Shown piece after piece: positions 47,780 through 59,449 of a stretch of 64,000 nucleotides of DNA. A model generated the notes under the pieces. That model did no database searches. It worked only from the letters and a program-made list of their open reading frames with translations, and was not told the DNA's origin. The DNA comes from Zygnema cylindricum (Eukaryota; Streptophyta; Zygnematophyceae; Zygnematales; Zygnemataceae). Within the stretch, counting starts at the first letter, position 1. Every line of letters starts with the position of its first letter. The stretch spans positions 62,001 through 126,000 of the forward strand of contig JBBHKE010000440.1 in the NCBI GenBank assembly GCA_037447655.1, given 5' to 3'. Made by a program: the position numbers and the translations under genes.

Positions 47780-50700
47780 CTAGTCAATCTTTAATTTCAG
47801 ACCACACTTTTCCCTGCAGAAAATTAGCTTAGGGGAAGGCACAGGTTTGGTCATCATATCAACTACCATCTCACTATCTAGTCAGTTCTCTAAGCTGATT
47901 ATTTTGTTTTCTACTTTATCTCTAACAAAGCTGAGTCTAATGTCTATGTGTTTAGCTTTAAAATGATGTTTAGGATTGGCAGAAATAGCGATTGCTGCCT
48001 GATTATCACAAAATATTTTCTGCACACCACTCTTAAGGTGACCAAGCTCACCAAGCAAAGACTTGACCCACATCAATTCTTTTACAGCAGAGCAAGAGGC
48101 CATATACTCAGCCTCCATGGTGGACCTAGCAATAACTTTTTGCTGTTTGCTACTCCAACAGCAAGCCCCATCACCCACATATAATACATATCCAGAAGTG
48201 CATCTCCTCATCGGAGCATCACCATAACTGGCATCACTCCAAGTAGTGATGTCAATATTCTCCCCACCCAAATGCAACCATAGATCCCTAGTTCTAATCA
48301 AATATCTAAGGACTCTCTTAGCTGCCTCCCAATCCCTCTTAGTGGGAGCATTTAGACTTCAACTTAGCACTCCTACAGCTGCAGCTAAATCCGGCCTGGT
48401 ACAATTCATTAAATAGATTAGACTTCCCACTACTTGCCTGTAAGGAATAGTCTGCATGAACTTCTGTTCTTCAGGAGATAATTCCTCGTCTAAGACTATG
48501 ACTCCTTCTTCCTCACTCCGCTCACTTCCCTTCTTCAACTCTATTGGAGTTGTACAACTATTAGCTTTATCCAATAGAAATTTTTCAAGCATGTTCCGTA
48601 TTGCTTCCTTTTAAGTCAATCTTATAATGTTTCTTTTTTGGTCTCTCTCTACTTGAATTCCCAAAATATATTTTGCTTCCCCCATATCCTTCATTTCAAA
48701 TCTCCCCTTAAGATCGGTTTTCAGTTTATTAATTTTTTCCATTGATTTACTTAAGACAAGCAAATCATCAACATAAATTGCAATAAATATAAAATCTTCC
48801 TCATCTTCGAAAACATAAATTGAGTGATCTGAGCTGATCCGGATATATCCTAGACCGGTAAGAAACTCATCAAGCTTCTTATTCCACTGTCGAGGCGCGT
48901 GTTTCAAACCATAAAGAGATATAATCAGCCGGCATACCTTACTCTCCTGTTCTTCCTCCACAAACCCTTCGGGTTGTCGCATGAAGATCTCCTCTTCCAA
49001 TTCTCCATGCAAAAAGGTTGTCTTGATGTCCATCTGGTGCACTTCCATGTCTTCCGCTGCTGCCAGGCTGAGAAGTATGCGGAAGGAGGGAAATCTGACC
49101 ACTGGGGCAAAGGTTTCCTCGTAGTCAATTCCCTCTTTTTGTGTAAATCCCTTTGCCACTAATCGGGCCTTGTAGCGCTCGATTGTGTTATCTGGGTTCA
49201 GTTTTAATTTGAAAACCCACTCACTACCGATTGGTTTTCGGTTAGGTGGACAATCCACCAGCTCCCAAGTATCGGTTGCCATAATTGAGGCCATCTCCTC
49301 ATTGATGGCTTTCTTCCACTGGTTTTTTTCTGGACCAGTCATCGCCTCTCCATAAGTTTGAGGTTCATCTTGATGAGATAGTTTAGTTACCTTGTTATTA
49401 ACCTGTTTTTCTTGTATTCTTTTGCTACTTCTCCTTCCCCCCTCAAAATCTGAGGCCGGAATAGATGGTTCTCGTGGATTCTTTCGAACAAACTCGGCTT
49501 CTCCCCTATCCTTTTATTCCGAATTAATTTCCACCACGTCTTCCGCTTCGGGTAGAGTTGTCACTGGAGTTTCCACAGCCAAGTCCTTTTCGGTCTGATT
49601 TATATCTGCAAGATTGTCATCTTCTCTAAAACCCGGATAGTTAGGGAGCTCAAAGTCATCGGAATTTTCTGACTCAAATCTGATTTTTACTGACTTTGTA
49701 TATTTGAAGGGATCCACAATCTTTCCTTCATCCATAACTACTACATGCTTTACTAAGATTATATCTTCTCTTTTTAGATCATAAACTCTATATCCTTTAA
49801 CATCCTCATCATATCCTAATAAGTATCCCGGTTGTCCTTTAGGATCTAGCTTCCAATTAGACCGATCTGTATGTAGACTGAATACTTGACTGCCGAAAAC
49901 CTTTAAGTGAGATAAGTCTGGTTTCCGGCCTGTCCATCTCTCATAAGGTGTTTGATCTTTTATAGCTGAAGTAAGAACTCTATTTTGGAGGTAATTAGCA
50001 CAGTTCATTGCTTCTGCCCAAAACCTTTTGCCTATCTTCTTATCTGACAACATACTTCTAGCACTATCACTTATTGTTCTATTTAACCTTTCAGCTTCCC
50101 GATTCTGTTCCGGGTTTTCTGAAACTGTCTTTTGGTGTTGGACCCCATCTTCTCTCAGAAAATCCTCAAACTGGTTAGAAGTATACTCTCCACCATTGTC
50201 ACTCGTTATTCTCTTAATTGGAGTTTAATGAAGTTTTTCACTCCATGCTTTATATTGTCTAAAACAATCCTGAGCTTCGGACTTGTTTTTCAATAAATAC
50301 ACTCGGGAATACCGAGACCAATCATTAGTGATAGTCATCATAAATCTCTTCCCGCCTGGTGAGGGCACTTTAGCTGGTCCCCAAATATCTGTGTGTACTA
50401 GATCTAGAATTTTTTCTCCCTTATAGGGCTGTTTTAGGAAAGGGTAATCTGTGTGTTTTACCTTGAGCACATCCACTACAATCACTTATATTATCATTCT
50501 CACTAAACTTAATCCCTTCCACCACTCCCATCTTTTTCATCTATCTTAACTTGTCTAGATTCACATGCCCTAGCCTCTTATGCCACATCATAATATCATG
50601 AACACCAACAAAATAAAGTTTCTTCTTTTCATTACTTAAAACCAGCCTAAATATCCCATTGCTACCTTTCTCAGCAATGAAATAGACATCCTCCTCAAAA

Positions 50701-52116
50701 CTAGCAGTAAAGACTCCTTCCCTAGTGCTAGTAAAAAAAGCCTTATCATCTAATACGGATGTAGAGATAAGGTTTTTGTTCAGCTCCAGAATAAACAATA
50801 CATCGGAGAATGTTACTATGGATGTCTTTCCTTCTACTAGCACTTTCAAATCTACCGATCCTACAATAGTAGTGGTGACTATCCTCCCATCACTGTACGC
50901 TATCTCTACGGTGGGAATCTTTCTTATCTTAGTGAACAGGTGCCTATCCTTACACATGTGCATGGAGGCACCTGAATCTACAATCCAGCCTGCTTCACCT
51001 TTTAATCCACCGTAAGCACATTTCTTCCTTCGTGGTATTTCGACCTCGTTTTCCGCCTCCAACTCCTCATCTAAAAGGAGCTCATCGTCCTTGTCCTCAG
51101 ATTCCGCCTCATGTACTTGTGTCATAAGGGCCTTTTTCTTTCCTATTGGGGTACCACCGGTCTGCCCCTCCTTTAATCGAAGCTCGGTTAGCTTAGTGCA
51201 CACTGCCATATAGTGCCCAGGTTTCTTACAAAAATGACATAAACCTTTGGGAGCCCTTGGTCCGAACTCGTCGGTGTGATTTTTATGCTCCCTCCCCCCA
51301 TAGTTTCCAACTTGTTTCCGGGAATCCTTGTTCCTCCAATCGGTCGCAGTTGCCAAGGCTTGGCCACTCTTTCCTCCCCTTCGGATCTCAATCGTATTCT
51401 CCCGAACGAGAATCATCCCTACCACTGAGTTCCATATCCACCTTGAGTCCAGCAAGTCCTGCACACGGTTGACTATGTTCTCGAACTCATCGGGTAACTT
51501 CATCTGTAAACAGTTAACCTTTTCTTTTTCACTAAAATCTTTTCCCGCACTCTCTAACTCTATGAAGAGTGTAGCAAGCTCATTGCAAAAATCCAACATC
51601 TTCCCCCCTTTGTATACATACTCGTTAACTTTTTGATCAGCCAACTGTTGTTGCTGAACCGTACTACTTCGGTACATCTCTATGAGAGCCATCCAAAGAT
51701 CGGATGCCCTTTCTACCTGCAAATGAGGACATGCAAGTCCTTGAGTGAGATGGCGTAGGATGAAGTGCTTTGCCGCCATATTGTTGAAGTCCCAGGTTTC
51801 ACTATCATTCTCCTCGTTCCTCGGAATAGGTGACATGAATGCCGAACCAGTTGTTATTAGTGTGGTCGCCTCCTTGTCCTTTCCTTTGTCCACCACCTCT
51901 CCTTCTTTTGTTTCCTCTGTTGAAGGTGGATCCTTTTTTCTGGTGAATCTGCTTCCTCCAAACCCTGGAGGAATTCCAAGACTTGATGGACGCCCCAACC
52001 GTCCACTCACTATCCCCCAAAACCTTTTTTCGCATAGAGCTCCTATCATCATACTTTCCCAGTATATGAAGCCAGTTCCATTAAAGATTGGTACCCTAGA
52101 GGGTGGGCCCATAACC
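47780..52116 (-). pseudogene. Element C gag-pol pseudogene
   Basis: This is the best preserved copia polyprotein here. From the primer site an unbroken 523-codon stretch (52112-50541) holds gag with zinc knuckle CHFCKKPGHYMAVC (residues 292-305), protease WIVDSGASMHMC (DSG intact, residues 379-381) and the start of the integrase zinc region WHKRLGH. A Glu codon then became TAG. A frameshift follows before the DDE region, and another stop lies near 50222 in place of a Gln codon. Further pieces: integrase end and linker 50053-49514, reverse transcriptase 49342-48611 (IYVDDLLVLS), RNase H 48592-47882, ending at a TAG at 47782-47780. The upstream LTR start codon ATG is mutated to ATT. Confidence 0.93.
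52104..52116 (-). promoter_or_regulatory. Primer-binding site of C
   Basis: The minus strand reads GGTTATGGGCCCA, exact family sequence. Confidence 0.85.
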
Positions 52117-53172
52117 TGAAACTCTGAGACCCTAATAAGTCCTCAGAGTGGACAGCTTCCAAGAAGCCTCTAGGATAACTCTGACCCTTTTGTGTTTCAC
52201 CAAAAATAACTGTCACCCTGGCAGAAAAAAACTCTAACCATCTTCAACCCTGTGAAGACAAAACTCCCTTGAGTCGATAGCATAAAGAATCTCTAAATTT
52301 GCTCCCCTGAGCAATAAGTTATGGAGGGTCAAAGTTGACCTTTTGTACAGAAGCTCTCTGGGAGGGAGGGTCCTATCTTCTAATTTTTCTAAGTCCTATC
52401 TCTCTCACAGACTCTATCTACTGAAGTATAGAGCCAATCAGATTTCAGTTCGGTACACAAAAGTGCAATTGCCGGTGTACTTTATGTACTGCCATTGTAC
52501 GACATGGCCTAATTGTCGACACGTGGTATGTCCGGATTTGCTCCCTTAATCCTCGGAGATGCCGCGATCCAATGTTATTCCGCCACCTGTCATCCGATGT
52601 GGCGATGACCACAAACCGCCGAAATCCTCTTCTGCGATCTGGGCGTTAATTTCGGCAGTCCGATTAAATTCACATTTAATCGTAGCCGTAATAAATACAT
52701 GCGCGGTATTCGTTTCACTAAAGAAATAAATGCGCGGTATTGGTTTTGTATCCGTACCGGAATCCTTACTTTTACATTTACTGGATATATGTCTCCCGTA
52801 ATCAGTTATAGTTAAATGAACTTTTCTACGTATAAATGTTTAAATAATTATCAAACCCTATATTACGTAACACTACTACTAGACTTAACAGCTAAGGCTA
52901 CCGGCTACCGGCTGTCTGCCGGCCGGTAGGTACCAGGATCAAATCCTGTGGCCGGCACATATCTTTTAGTAAATTAAACCCCTAACTGAAATATATTTTC
53001 CCGTAAACCTCTGGATAGCCTAGGTAGCCATGGCTCTAGCTCCCTCTCCAATTTCTCAGTGACTGCGACAAGTTTGAGAGTTGGAGAGAGAAGTTAGAGG
53101 TAGACTTCCTCGGCTTCTTTCTTATTTCTATTCAGACCAAGAAAATAATTTAAAAGACCATTAATTTCTACA
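52117..53172 (-). repeat. C 5' LTR
   Basis: 1056 bp from TG at 53172 to CA at 52117. It is highly similar to the 3' copy, with small differences, suggesting a fairly recent insertion. Confidence 0.9.
52917..52967 (+). promoter_or_regulatory. tRNA-like stem, B-box and T4 run, antisense in C 5' LTR
   Basis: TGCCGGCC (52917-52924) pairs with GGCCGGCA (52950-52957). Between them lies the exact B-box match GGATCAAATCC (52936-52946) in a T-arm-like hairpin. TTTT is at 52964-52967. Confidence 0.55.
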
Positions 53173-53860
53173 TACTACAGGATGTTGAGGAGAGTAAAGT
53201 GTATGACTTAGAAATGAGTGAGTCAGATCTAGGATCCATAAGTGAAAACGGGAAAAATAGAATTAATGAGGATAATTTTATAGATATTTTGGAATTAGAA
53301 AACTGGTCGGAAAGGGAGACTTCAACGAATTCCGAGGAAAGGTGAGAAGTGAAACTAGAATGGGTTTTAAAGGATAAGGGAGAAGAGGAATATTTAATAA
53401 AAGGTTTAGGGGAGGATAAATATTTATTGGGAATAAATTTAGAAAGAGAGAGTGGAAAGAAATCCATGGGAGAGAGTGAGGAAAGTTCAATTTTTTCGGG
53501 TAATGGGTTTGACATCACTGTAGGGAGTGATGGCAGTTATGAAGGTGTGCCTATAAAAGGGTTAGCACCCGGGCATGTGTTGCAGATTGGAGATGGGGCT
53601 GGCTGTTTGAATAGCAAGAGGGATATCGGATTTAGTGTGGATGGAAAGAGATGAGATGGATAAAATCTTTGCTCACATTTATGAAAAGTGGGATGCTAAA
53701 TAAAATGTGTGATGCAATTATTTCGGTTCATCTAATGCACTGTTTCAAGGACGAGAGTATTTTCTTAAAGTTTTATGAAAAGAAAAGGAAAAGAAATAAA
53801 AAGAGAAAGAGGGAAAGAGAGCGTGTGTTTATTTGTGTGAGGGAGTCGAAAGGATAATAT
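53173..53860 (+). pseudogene. Element B: remnant of RT/RNase H region
   Basis: This is the continuation of B after C. A frame at 53349-53654 contains YLLGINLERE (compare YILGIQVERD of other elements) and DITVGSDGSYEGVPI (compare DITTWSDASYGDAPM). Catalytic segments and the whole integrase and RT palm are absent. The next frame (53651-53857) resembles the RNase H tail only loosely. The sequence has lost cysteines and key motifs, yet stays open over more than 300 bp. Confidence 0.65.
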
Positions 53861-53878
53861 ACTATAAAATAAGGGGAG

Positions 53879-55048
53879 TATTGATATTTGAGTATTTTCT
53901 AGGTCTGTATTATAATAGGAAAAATGTAGAGGCGGTCTACCTCTAACTCCCTTCACCAAGCCCTCACACTTGTTGTAGTGACTAAAGGCTAGGTAGGGTG
54001 ATAGAGCCATGGCTGCCTAAAGCTTTGTAGCAGATAGTTAGCAGAAAATAGATGGGTTTACTAAAACTATTGACGGACCCAAAAATTGATCCTGGTACCT
54101 GCCGTCCGTCAACATAGCCGTTAGCTTTGTCCGTTTAGTCTAGGACTAGTGCTAGGACGTATGCGATTTGATAACTATATAAATCTGTACGCGTAGACGA
54201 ATTCATTTAACGGCGTGAATAGATTCTTAGCACATAGATAAAGTTTAGAGTAGTACGATTTATGGTATTTCACAAAACCAATACCGCACATTTGTTTCGT
54301 CGGCGAAACAAATACCGCGCACATATTTTCGACGGGGAGAATTAAATGTTTGATTTAATCGACGACCATGGTACGAGCCGAGATTTCGGAATGGCTGCCT
54401 TGGCGTTTTCTGACGCCGCCACTCCGGATGACACGTGGAAATGCGCTGGAGGATTGCGGAATCTCTGGAGCGCAAAATAACAAGTTTGGATGTGACATTT
54501 GTCACCTGTATGGTCCTGTCGTACAGTTTACGTATAAAAGTACTCCGGCGCTTGTACTTTTATGTACAGTACAGTCCTGTGATTGGCGTCGTAATTCACT
54601 AGATTTGGTTTAGAGAGGGACTAGAACTTATAATATTTCTGGTAGGTAGATGCCTCTCCCAGAGAGCACCTTGTATAAATGGCGTATTTTCGCCCGCCGT
54701 AACTATCAACTCTGTTGACCAAATTCAGTGATTCTTGTTGATGCGGATCAGGGGAGTCCAGGCTACACAGGGGTGTAGCCGGTCAGAGTCTTTGCCTGCC
54801 TTGGTGGCTGCATTTCTTAGGGAAAGTCAAAGTGGGTGAATGTGTCCAAATCTCATATTCTAACTTTGCATTCTGTGGTGGAACTGAGCTCACAGAAAGT
54901 CTTATTTCACAAGGGTGAAGCTATATTGGGGTTCTGATTGTCAAGGGGTCAGTCATTTGGGTTTATATCAAGTTGGAGTCGGCACTATCTAGATTAGCTT
55001 CATTTGGACCTGCGAATTTTGTGTGGCAATGGAGCCCATAGAATTTCA
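53879..55048 (+). repeat. B 3' LTR
   Basis: 1170 bp after the polypurine tract AAGGGGAG (53871-53878). Its first bases are TATTG instead of TGTTG. It ends CA at 55048. Confidence 0.92.
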
Positions 55049-55304
55049 GTAGGTAGTGACCTCTCTCCCTTAGGGGGTTTTGTATAAACTTGGCATCTTT
55101 GCCACTTTATAATTAATCGGTTCATTCGCCGTTTTCAGTGATTCTTTTTGTTACGGACTCAAAGGAGTCCATGCTGCACAGTGGTGGAGTCAGACTGTCA
55201 GTTTGCTCTGTTGGGCAGCAGTGGTTGTGGCTAGATGTGGGTTAGTTAAAAACTATCTAGAGGCTTCTTAAATTCTGTAGTCCAATGGAGGACACAGAGT
55301 TGCA
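55049..55304 (+). repeat. A 3' LTR, right part
   Basis: It resumes exactly where the A 5' LTR would continue (compare 38991 onward) after the GTAGG duplication, and ends GAGTTGCA at 55304. Confidence 0.9.
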
Positions 55305-57629
55305 GTTACCTTTTAATAACGTGAAGGAAAGATTAATATTATTAATTATATTTTAAGGTCGAGGGTGGAAATTTAGTTGCGTAGATATAATGTTATTACG
55401 ATTTTTGGTTCCCACATTGTGATATGTGACATAATATACTTTATATTGTACACAGTTGAATACTATGCAATAGGCTACAGTTTACAAAATTATATGAATA
55501 CTATATATGCAATAAAATCTCCTTCCTCTCAGAAAATTCCATTACTGCAACCAATTTCAACCACACATTCTACACATTGGAAAATCCATACCCAAAATGG
55601 AAAGCACTCACATAAGGATAAACTTTAAATTAGAAGAAGCTTTTGTCCACATAACATTAGCTTGGTCTCTTACCCTCGTGGCTCAACCCTTATTTTAAAG
55701 TGTTTTCCACTACTCTCCACTTTTAATAATTCTAATCTCTTAACTACTAAAACACTCTTTAGTTAGTAAGAGATTTCAGTGCAAAATTGTCATTGCTCCA
55801 ATTTGGTTTTAATCGCTCAAGACCAAGATTAGTTTGAATTTCCTCAAACTTTTCCCAAAAGAAAAGATGTCCACTTTTCTTTTAGACTTCACTATTTATG
55901 CATCATCGCCTTGGACTTGCGAAAGAGTCAACGCTCCGTTGAATAGGTTTTACCTGGGCAAATCATTGATCAGCTAGGACTAGAGTGACCAATGCAAAAG
56001 CGTGCGAAATCTCCCACTAACTACGTAGCATTTTCTAACCAACGAAACGCTACATTTTACTACGTAACATTTATGTGCAAAATTGCGCGCGAATTGAAAC
56101 GTGAATTCGCACGTTTGCGCGTCACAAATATTACACGCAAAACTACCTACGAAATTTACAAATTTTAACTTATGACGTATCGTACTAAATATCGTACGAA
56201 ACGAGCCATCATATGTACTAAATGACTATTAGTACTTTTTATACGTACGCCTGAATTTCCGAGGCTACTTTTGACCTTTAACCCATTTCAATGATACCCA
56301 CTTGTTAGTTTGACCCCGCCCTGTCACCTAAATGCACCCATCACTACATCTTTTGAAATATTACTCCAAATTGCACGATTATTTCACAAACGTTTACCAA
56401 ATTAATACCTTAATATTTGTAACCCTTAAATACCTATTTACGACCAAGTTCGATCCACTATTACTATTACAACATATTCGATGATAACGAATTAATTCGT
56501 CTCAGAGCAATAAATTAACCCTATTGTTGTCAGATAACATATAATATCAATTATCGGGGCTATCAAAGTATATACACAACATTAGCAATAAAAAAAAGTT
56601 TAAAAAGAAAAACGCAAATGGTTAACCATTTCAATACGCAGGAGCAATGGGAAACGAACGGTTTGAAATAAGTTGAACAAGTGCAATATATAAGCTAAGT
56701 ATAAAATGTTGGGCTGTTTGGGAATGTCATTCTAAAACCATCAAAACCTTGAATTTCTATCAATTCATTGCCCATGCTTATTAGTGTTATATAAATTTTA
56801 TCTAAGCACGGATTAGTGTCTTAAAGTTACTATGAGAATAAAAAACATGCACACTAGTTTGGGAATTTAACATCTGTCAACATTAGAGAGTGTTCGTTGA
56901 GAATATTATTCATGTGTAAATGTCGTATTTTGATATAATATGGAGGTGGTGTACTTGCTGGTTTAAAAAATCGAATAACAAATACAAATTAAGACTAAAA
57001 TTTTATAGTTCCTTAGGTTTTTTTGCTATTTTATGGTCTAGATAAAGTATTTCTTTTCATTACCTAATAACTTCACTTTGTTCGTGCTATTTATGACATC
57101 ACAACTATTCAAAGTTAATTGACATAATAAAGCACTTCACTCGGTAGAAATGTTATGTCACGGGGATATTCTGTACGGATACCAAATTGTTTAACATAAT
57201 GGTATTTTTCTGGAACAAAATATAATGTGGCTCACTAATTGAGAAGTTCGAAATTAGCTTATATGATATATTAAGGTAAATAGGTATAATTTATGATTTC
57301 GGGCCAGAAATAGCCGCGACAAAATTAAAGTTAAAAACGATAACGATGGGCAATGTACTTCGGAACATAATGTCCACAGGGCTTTAGCTCCATTTGTCCA
57401 TAAACGCTCGTTATGGTCAATAAAATGATAACTTCCGTTTATAAAAGGCTAGTTCTGGTAAAACGCTTGCTTCGGCTCATGCCCAACACGCTCCGGTTCA
57501 TAAGAAGCTCGTTTCGGGCTATAATCGCTCATTTTGGAAAAATCACTATGATTAGAAGTGCAAAAGCTTAATGATTGGCAAAGCCGCGGGAAATCGGCAA
57601 ACCCATTATTTCATTACCCGTGGTTAATG
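55305..57629. other. AT-rich intergenic region
   Basis: No open frame above about 85 codons and no motif, splice pattern or repeat copy recognised over 2.3 kb. Confidence 0.6.
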
Positions 57630-58430
57630 AAAAGCAGTTTTGTTCAAATCGTGCGATTTTTTCAATTTTTCGATTGAAACGTATAATTCGTGACTGTTGA
57701 AAAAATCACAAAAAAACGCGCTGTACTTTCTATCCGGTAAAGTGAATGGACAATTTACGGGAAAAGTACAACATTTCTCGTAAAATGCACGTTTTTAACG
57801 GAAATGTTTGGAATTTGAAGAAAAGACACGTCGCAGTTATTAGTACTTTCTGTTTAGTGAACTGAACAGAAATATCACAGAACCTGTACGTCATTTCATC
57901 GAAAATGTACAAACATTTTCGAAAAGAGACGTTGAAACGTCACAAAATCTTTGCGCGAGAAGTTTGAAATCTTTACGCGCGTTTTTTTCTGTTTTTTTTT
58001 TTGAATTTAGCCGCCATGGAGTGTTGAAGACGAAACCGAAAAATTTTCTCTTACCAACCCTAGAACCCATGACTACTTTACTTGGCCATAACCTGATCAC
58101 ACGCTACCAACCCTAGAACCCATGACAACTTTACTTGGCCATAACCTGATCATACGCTTTGCGCTACCAGTTGATGAAAAAATTCCGATGCACATATACA
58201 GTGTCATCTGTATTTAAATATTTATAATTGTTTAGCGCTCGTTTATCAGGAAAATTACAAACTGCGCTATATGTACTTTTTTTTTTATATATATGTACAA
58301 ATGTGTACGGATGGAAAATCATTAACAATTTTTAACGATTTGTTCAAAATGTTCAATGCGTTCGTTACGTATAATTTGTCGCGATTGAATCGTTATCACT
58401 AAACGCTATGAACAACTATGATAAAAAGCA
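57630..58430. repeat. Dispersed ~800 bp repeat, copy 1
   Basis: Similar to 60145-61015 in the same order and orientation. Shared blocks include CGATTGAAACGTATAATTCG, ATTTTCGAAAAGAGACGTTG and GAACAACTATG. No coding assignment. Confidence 0.75.
58053..58158. repeat. 53 bp tandem duplication
   Basis: Copies at 58053-58105 and 58106-58158 begin ACCAACCCTAGAACCCATGA. They differ at one or two positions and are absent from the sister repeat at 60145-61015. Confidence 0.9.
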
Positions 58431-58658
58431 AAACAATAAATGATAAAATTATGAGAAAAGTCAATTTGGTTCGTCAAATTTCGGATATTTTGTTCTTTTA
58501 CGTTTTCTAAATGCCATGCCATGCATCGAACTGTGAATGGCTAAATATTATGACACGCGTCCTCCAATGGAAGCCCACTATTGGTCCTTGCACAAAAAAA
58601 CAATTAATATTTTCTTACCTAAAATCGACGATTTATGAACCGGTGGAGCTACGGTGAC

Positions 58659-59449
58659 CAGAGGTCGCAAAAGTCAAAAAATTTCATACCCGAAACCGAC
58701 CGTTTTTTTTTTTTCAAAATCTGAGTAACCGACGCTCGACCGAGTTTTGTCACGCTCCAAAATTGTTAACCGTTAGCCGACCGTCGTTTAAGAAAAAAAG
58801 CGACTAACCGTGCCCGCCTATAACCGAAAAAGTACAAAATTAATCAATGTATGACAGAATAAGCCAATAATTACGATTTGTCGCGTTGCCTAAAATTTGC
58901 GAAATGAATAGTGTTACTACCGTGTCAGATTTGCGACGCTTTGTCGCGTTCCCTAAGATTTGCGAAATGAATAGTGTACTACTGTGTCAGATTTGCGACG
59001 CTTTGTCGCGTTGCTTAAGATTTGCGAAATGAATATTGTACTACCGTGTCAGATTTGCAACGCTTTGTTGCGTTCCCTAAGATTTTCGAAATGAATAGTG
59101 ACTACCGTGTCAGATTTGCGACGCTTTGTCGCGTTCCCATTGATTTGCGAAATAAATAGCTTACTACAATACCGTGTCAGATTTGCGACGCTAATCATGA
59201 TGTCACGTACTTCCACGATGCCAAAGAGTACAAAGTACAAGAATGTTGGATTATAAGGACAGTACAAAATTTTCATTTTTTTTGGTTTTTTGGTTGACCG
59301 ACCGTAACCGACCGTTTTTTTTTTCCTGGTGAATCAACTGACCGTAACCGCCCGACCCCCAATATTTGGCAACCGAATCCGTTCCGGATCCGGCGCGGGC
59401 GGTCGGTTAACGGTCGGTCACGGTTTCGGTTGACCGTTTGCGACCTATG
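58659..59449. mobile_element. hAT-like non-autonomous element with 8 bp target duplication
   Basis: Ends CAGAGGTCGCAAA (58659) and the inverted CATAGGTCGCAAA (59449) are flanked by the exact 8 bp duplication ACGGTGAC (58651-58658 and 59450-59457). The 8 bp duplication and CA-starting short inverted repeats fit hAT elements. Subterminal regions are dense in ACCGACCG/CGGTCGGT words that can form long hairpins. The interior is a minisatellite and there is no transposase. Confidence 0.85.
58877..59193. repeat. Minisatellite, five ~62 bp units
   Basis: Units containing TTTGTCGCGTT, GATTTGCGAAATGAATA and CCGTGTCAGATTTGCGACGC start near 58877, 58940, 59002, 59064 and 59125. Period is 61-63 bp. They lie wholly inside the hAT-like element. 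Confidence 0.92.

Larger units (their letters stand above)
46709..53172 (-). mobile_element. Element C: copia LTR retrotransposon nested in B
   Basis: 6464 bp in reverse orientation. Ends are TG at 53172 and CA at 46709, flanked by TACTG and TACTA (four of five match). It separates the B gag from the rest of B. Confidence 0.9.
44350..55048 (+). mobile_element. Element B: gag-only LTR retrotransposon nested in A
   Basis: TG at 44350, CA at 55048, exact 5 bp target duplication GTAGG (44345-44349 and 55049-55053). About 4.2 kb without element C. The internal region has gag but no integrase or full reverse transcriptase, so it would depend on other copia elements for mobility. Confidence 0.92.
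38243..55304 (+). mobile_element. Element A: copia LTR retrotransposon, host of a nested insertion
   Basis: TG at 38243 and CA at 55304. Flanking 5-mers CTTAC and GTTAC match at four of five positions. Its 3' LTR is split at 44349/55049 by element B. Excluding B and the duplicated 5 bp, A is about 6.36 kb. Confidence 0.9.

Noticed and set aside
30752-52116. Repeat-induced point mutation or similar directed mutation of the copia genes
   Set aside because: Some stops are C-to-T or G-to-A changes (Arg to TGA, Trp to TAG, Gln to TAA), but others are G-to-T or indels. By eye no dinucleotide bias is convincing. A base-by-base alignment would be needed.
24550-52116. An intact, potentially active copia element
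   Set aside because: Each polyprotein copy (A, C, D, E, G) has nonsense codons, frameshifts or truncation, and A and D also have altered protease active-site residues.
51328-52119. Plus-strand open frames opposite element C gag
   Set aside because: They are antisense shadows of the well supported minus-strand gag-pol. Similar shadows lie opposite A, D and E.
58877-59193. CRISPR-like array
   Set aside because: The whole ~62 bp unit repeats head to tail without unique spacers, and the context is eukaryotic. It is a minisatellite.
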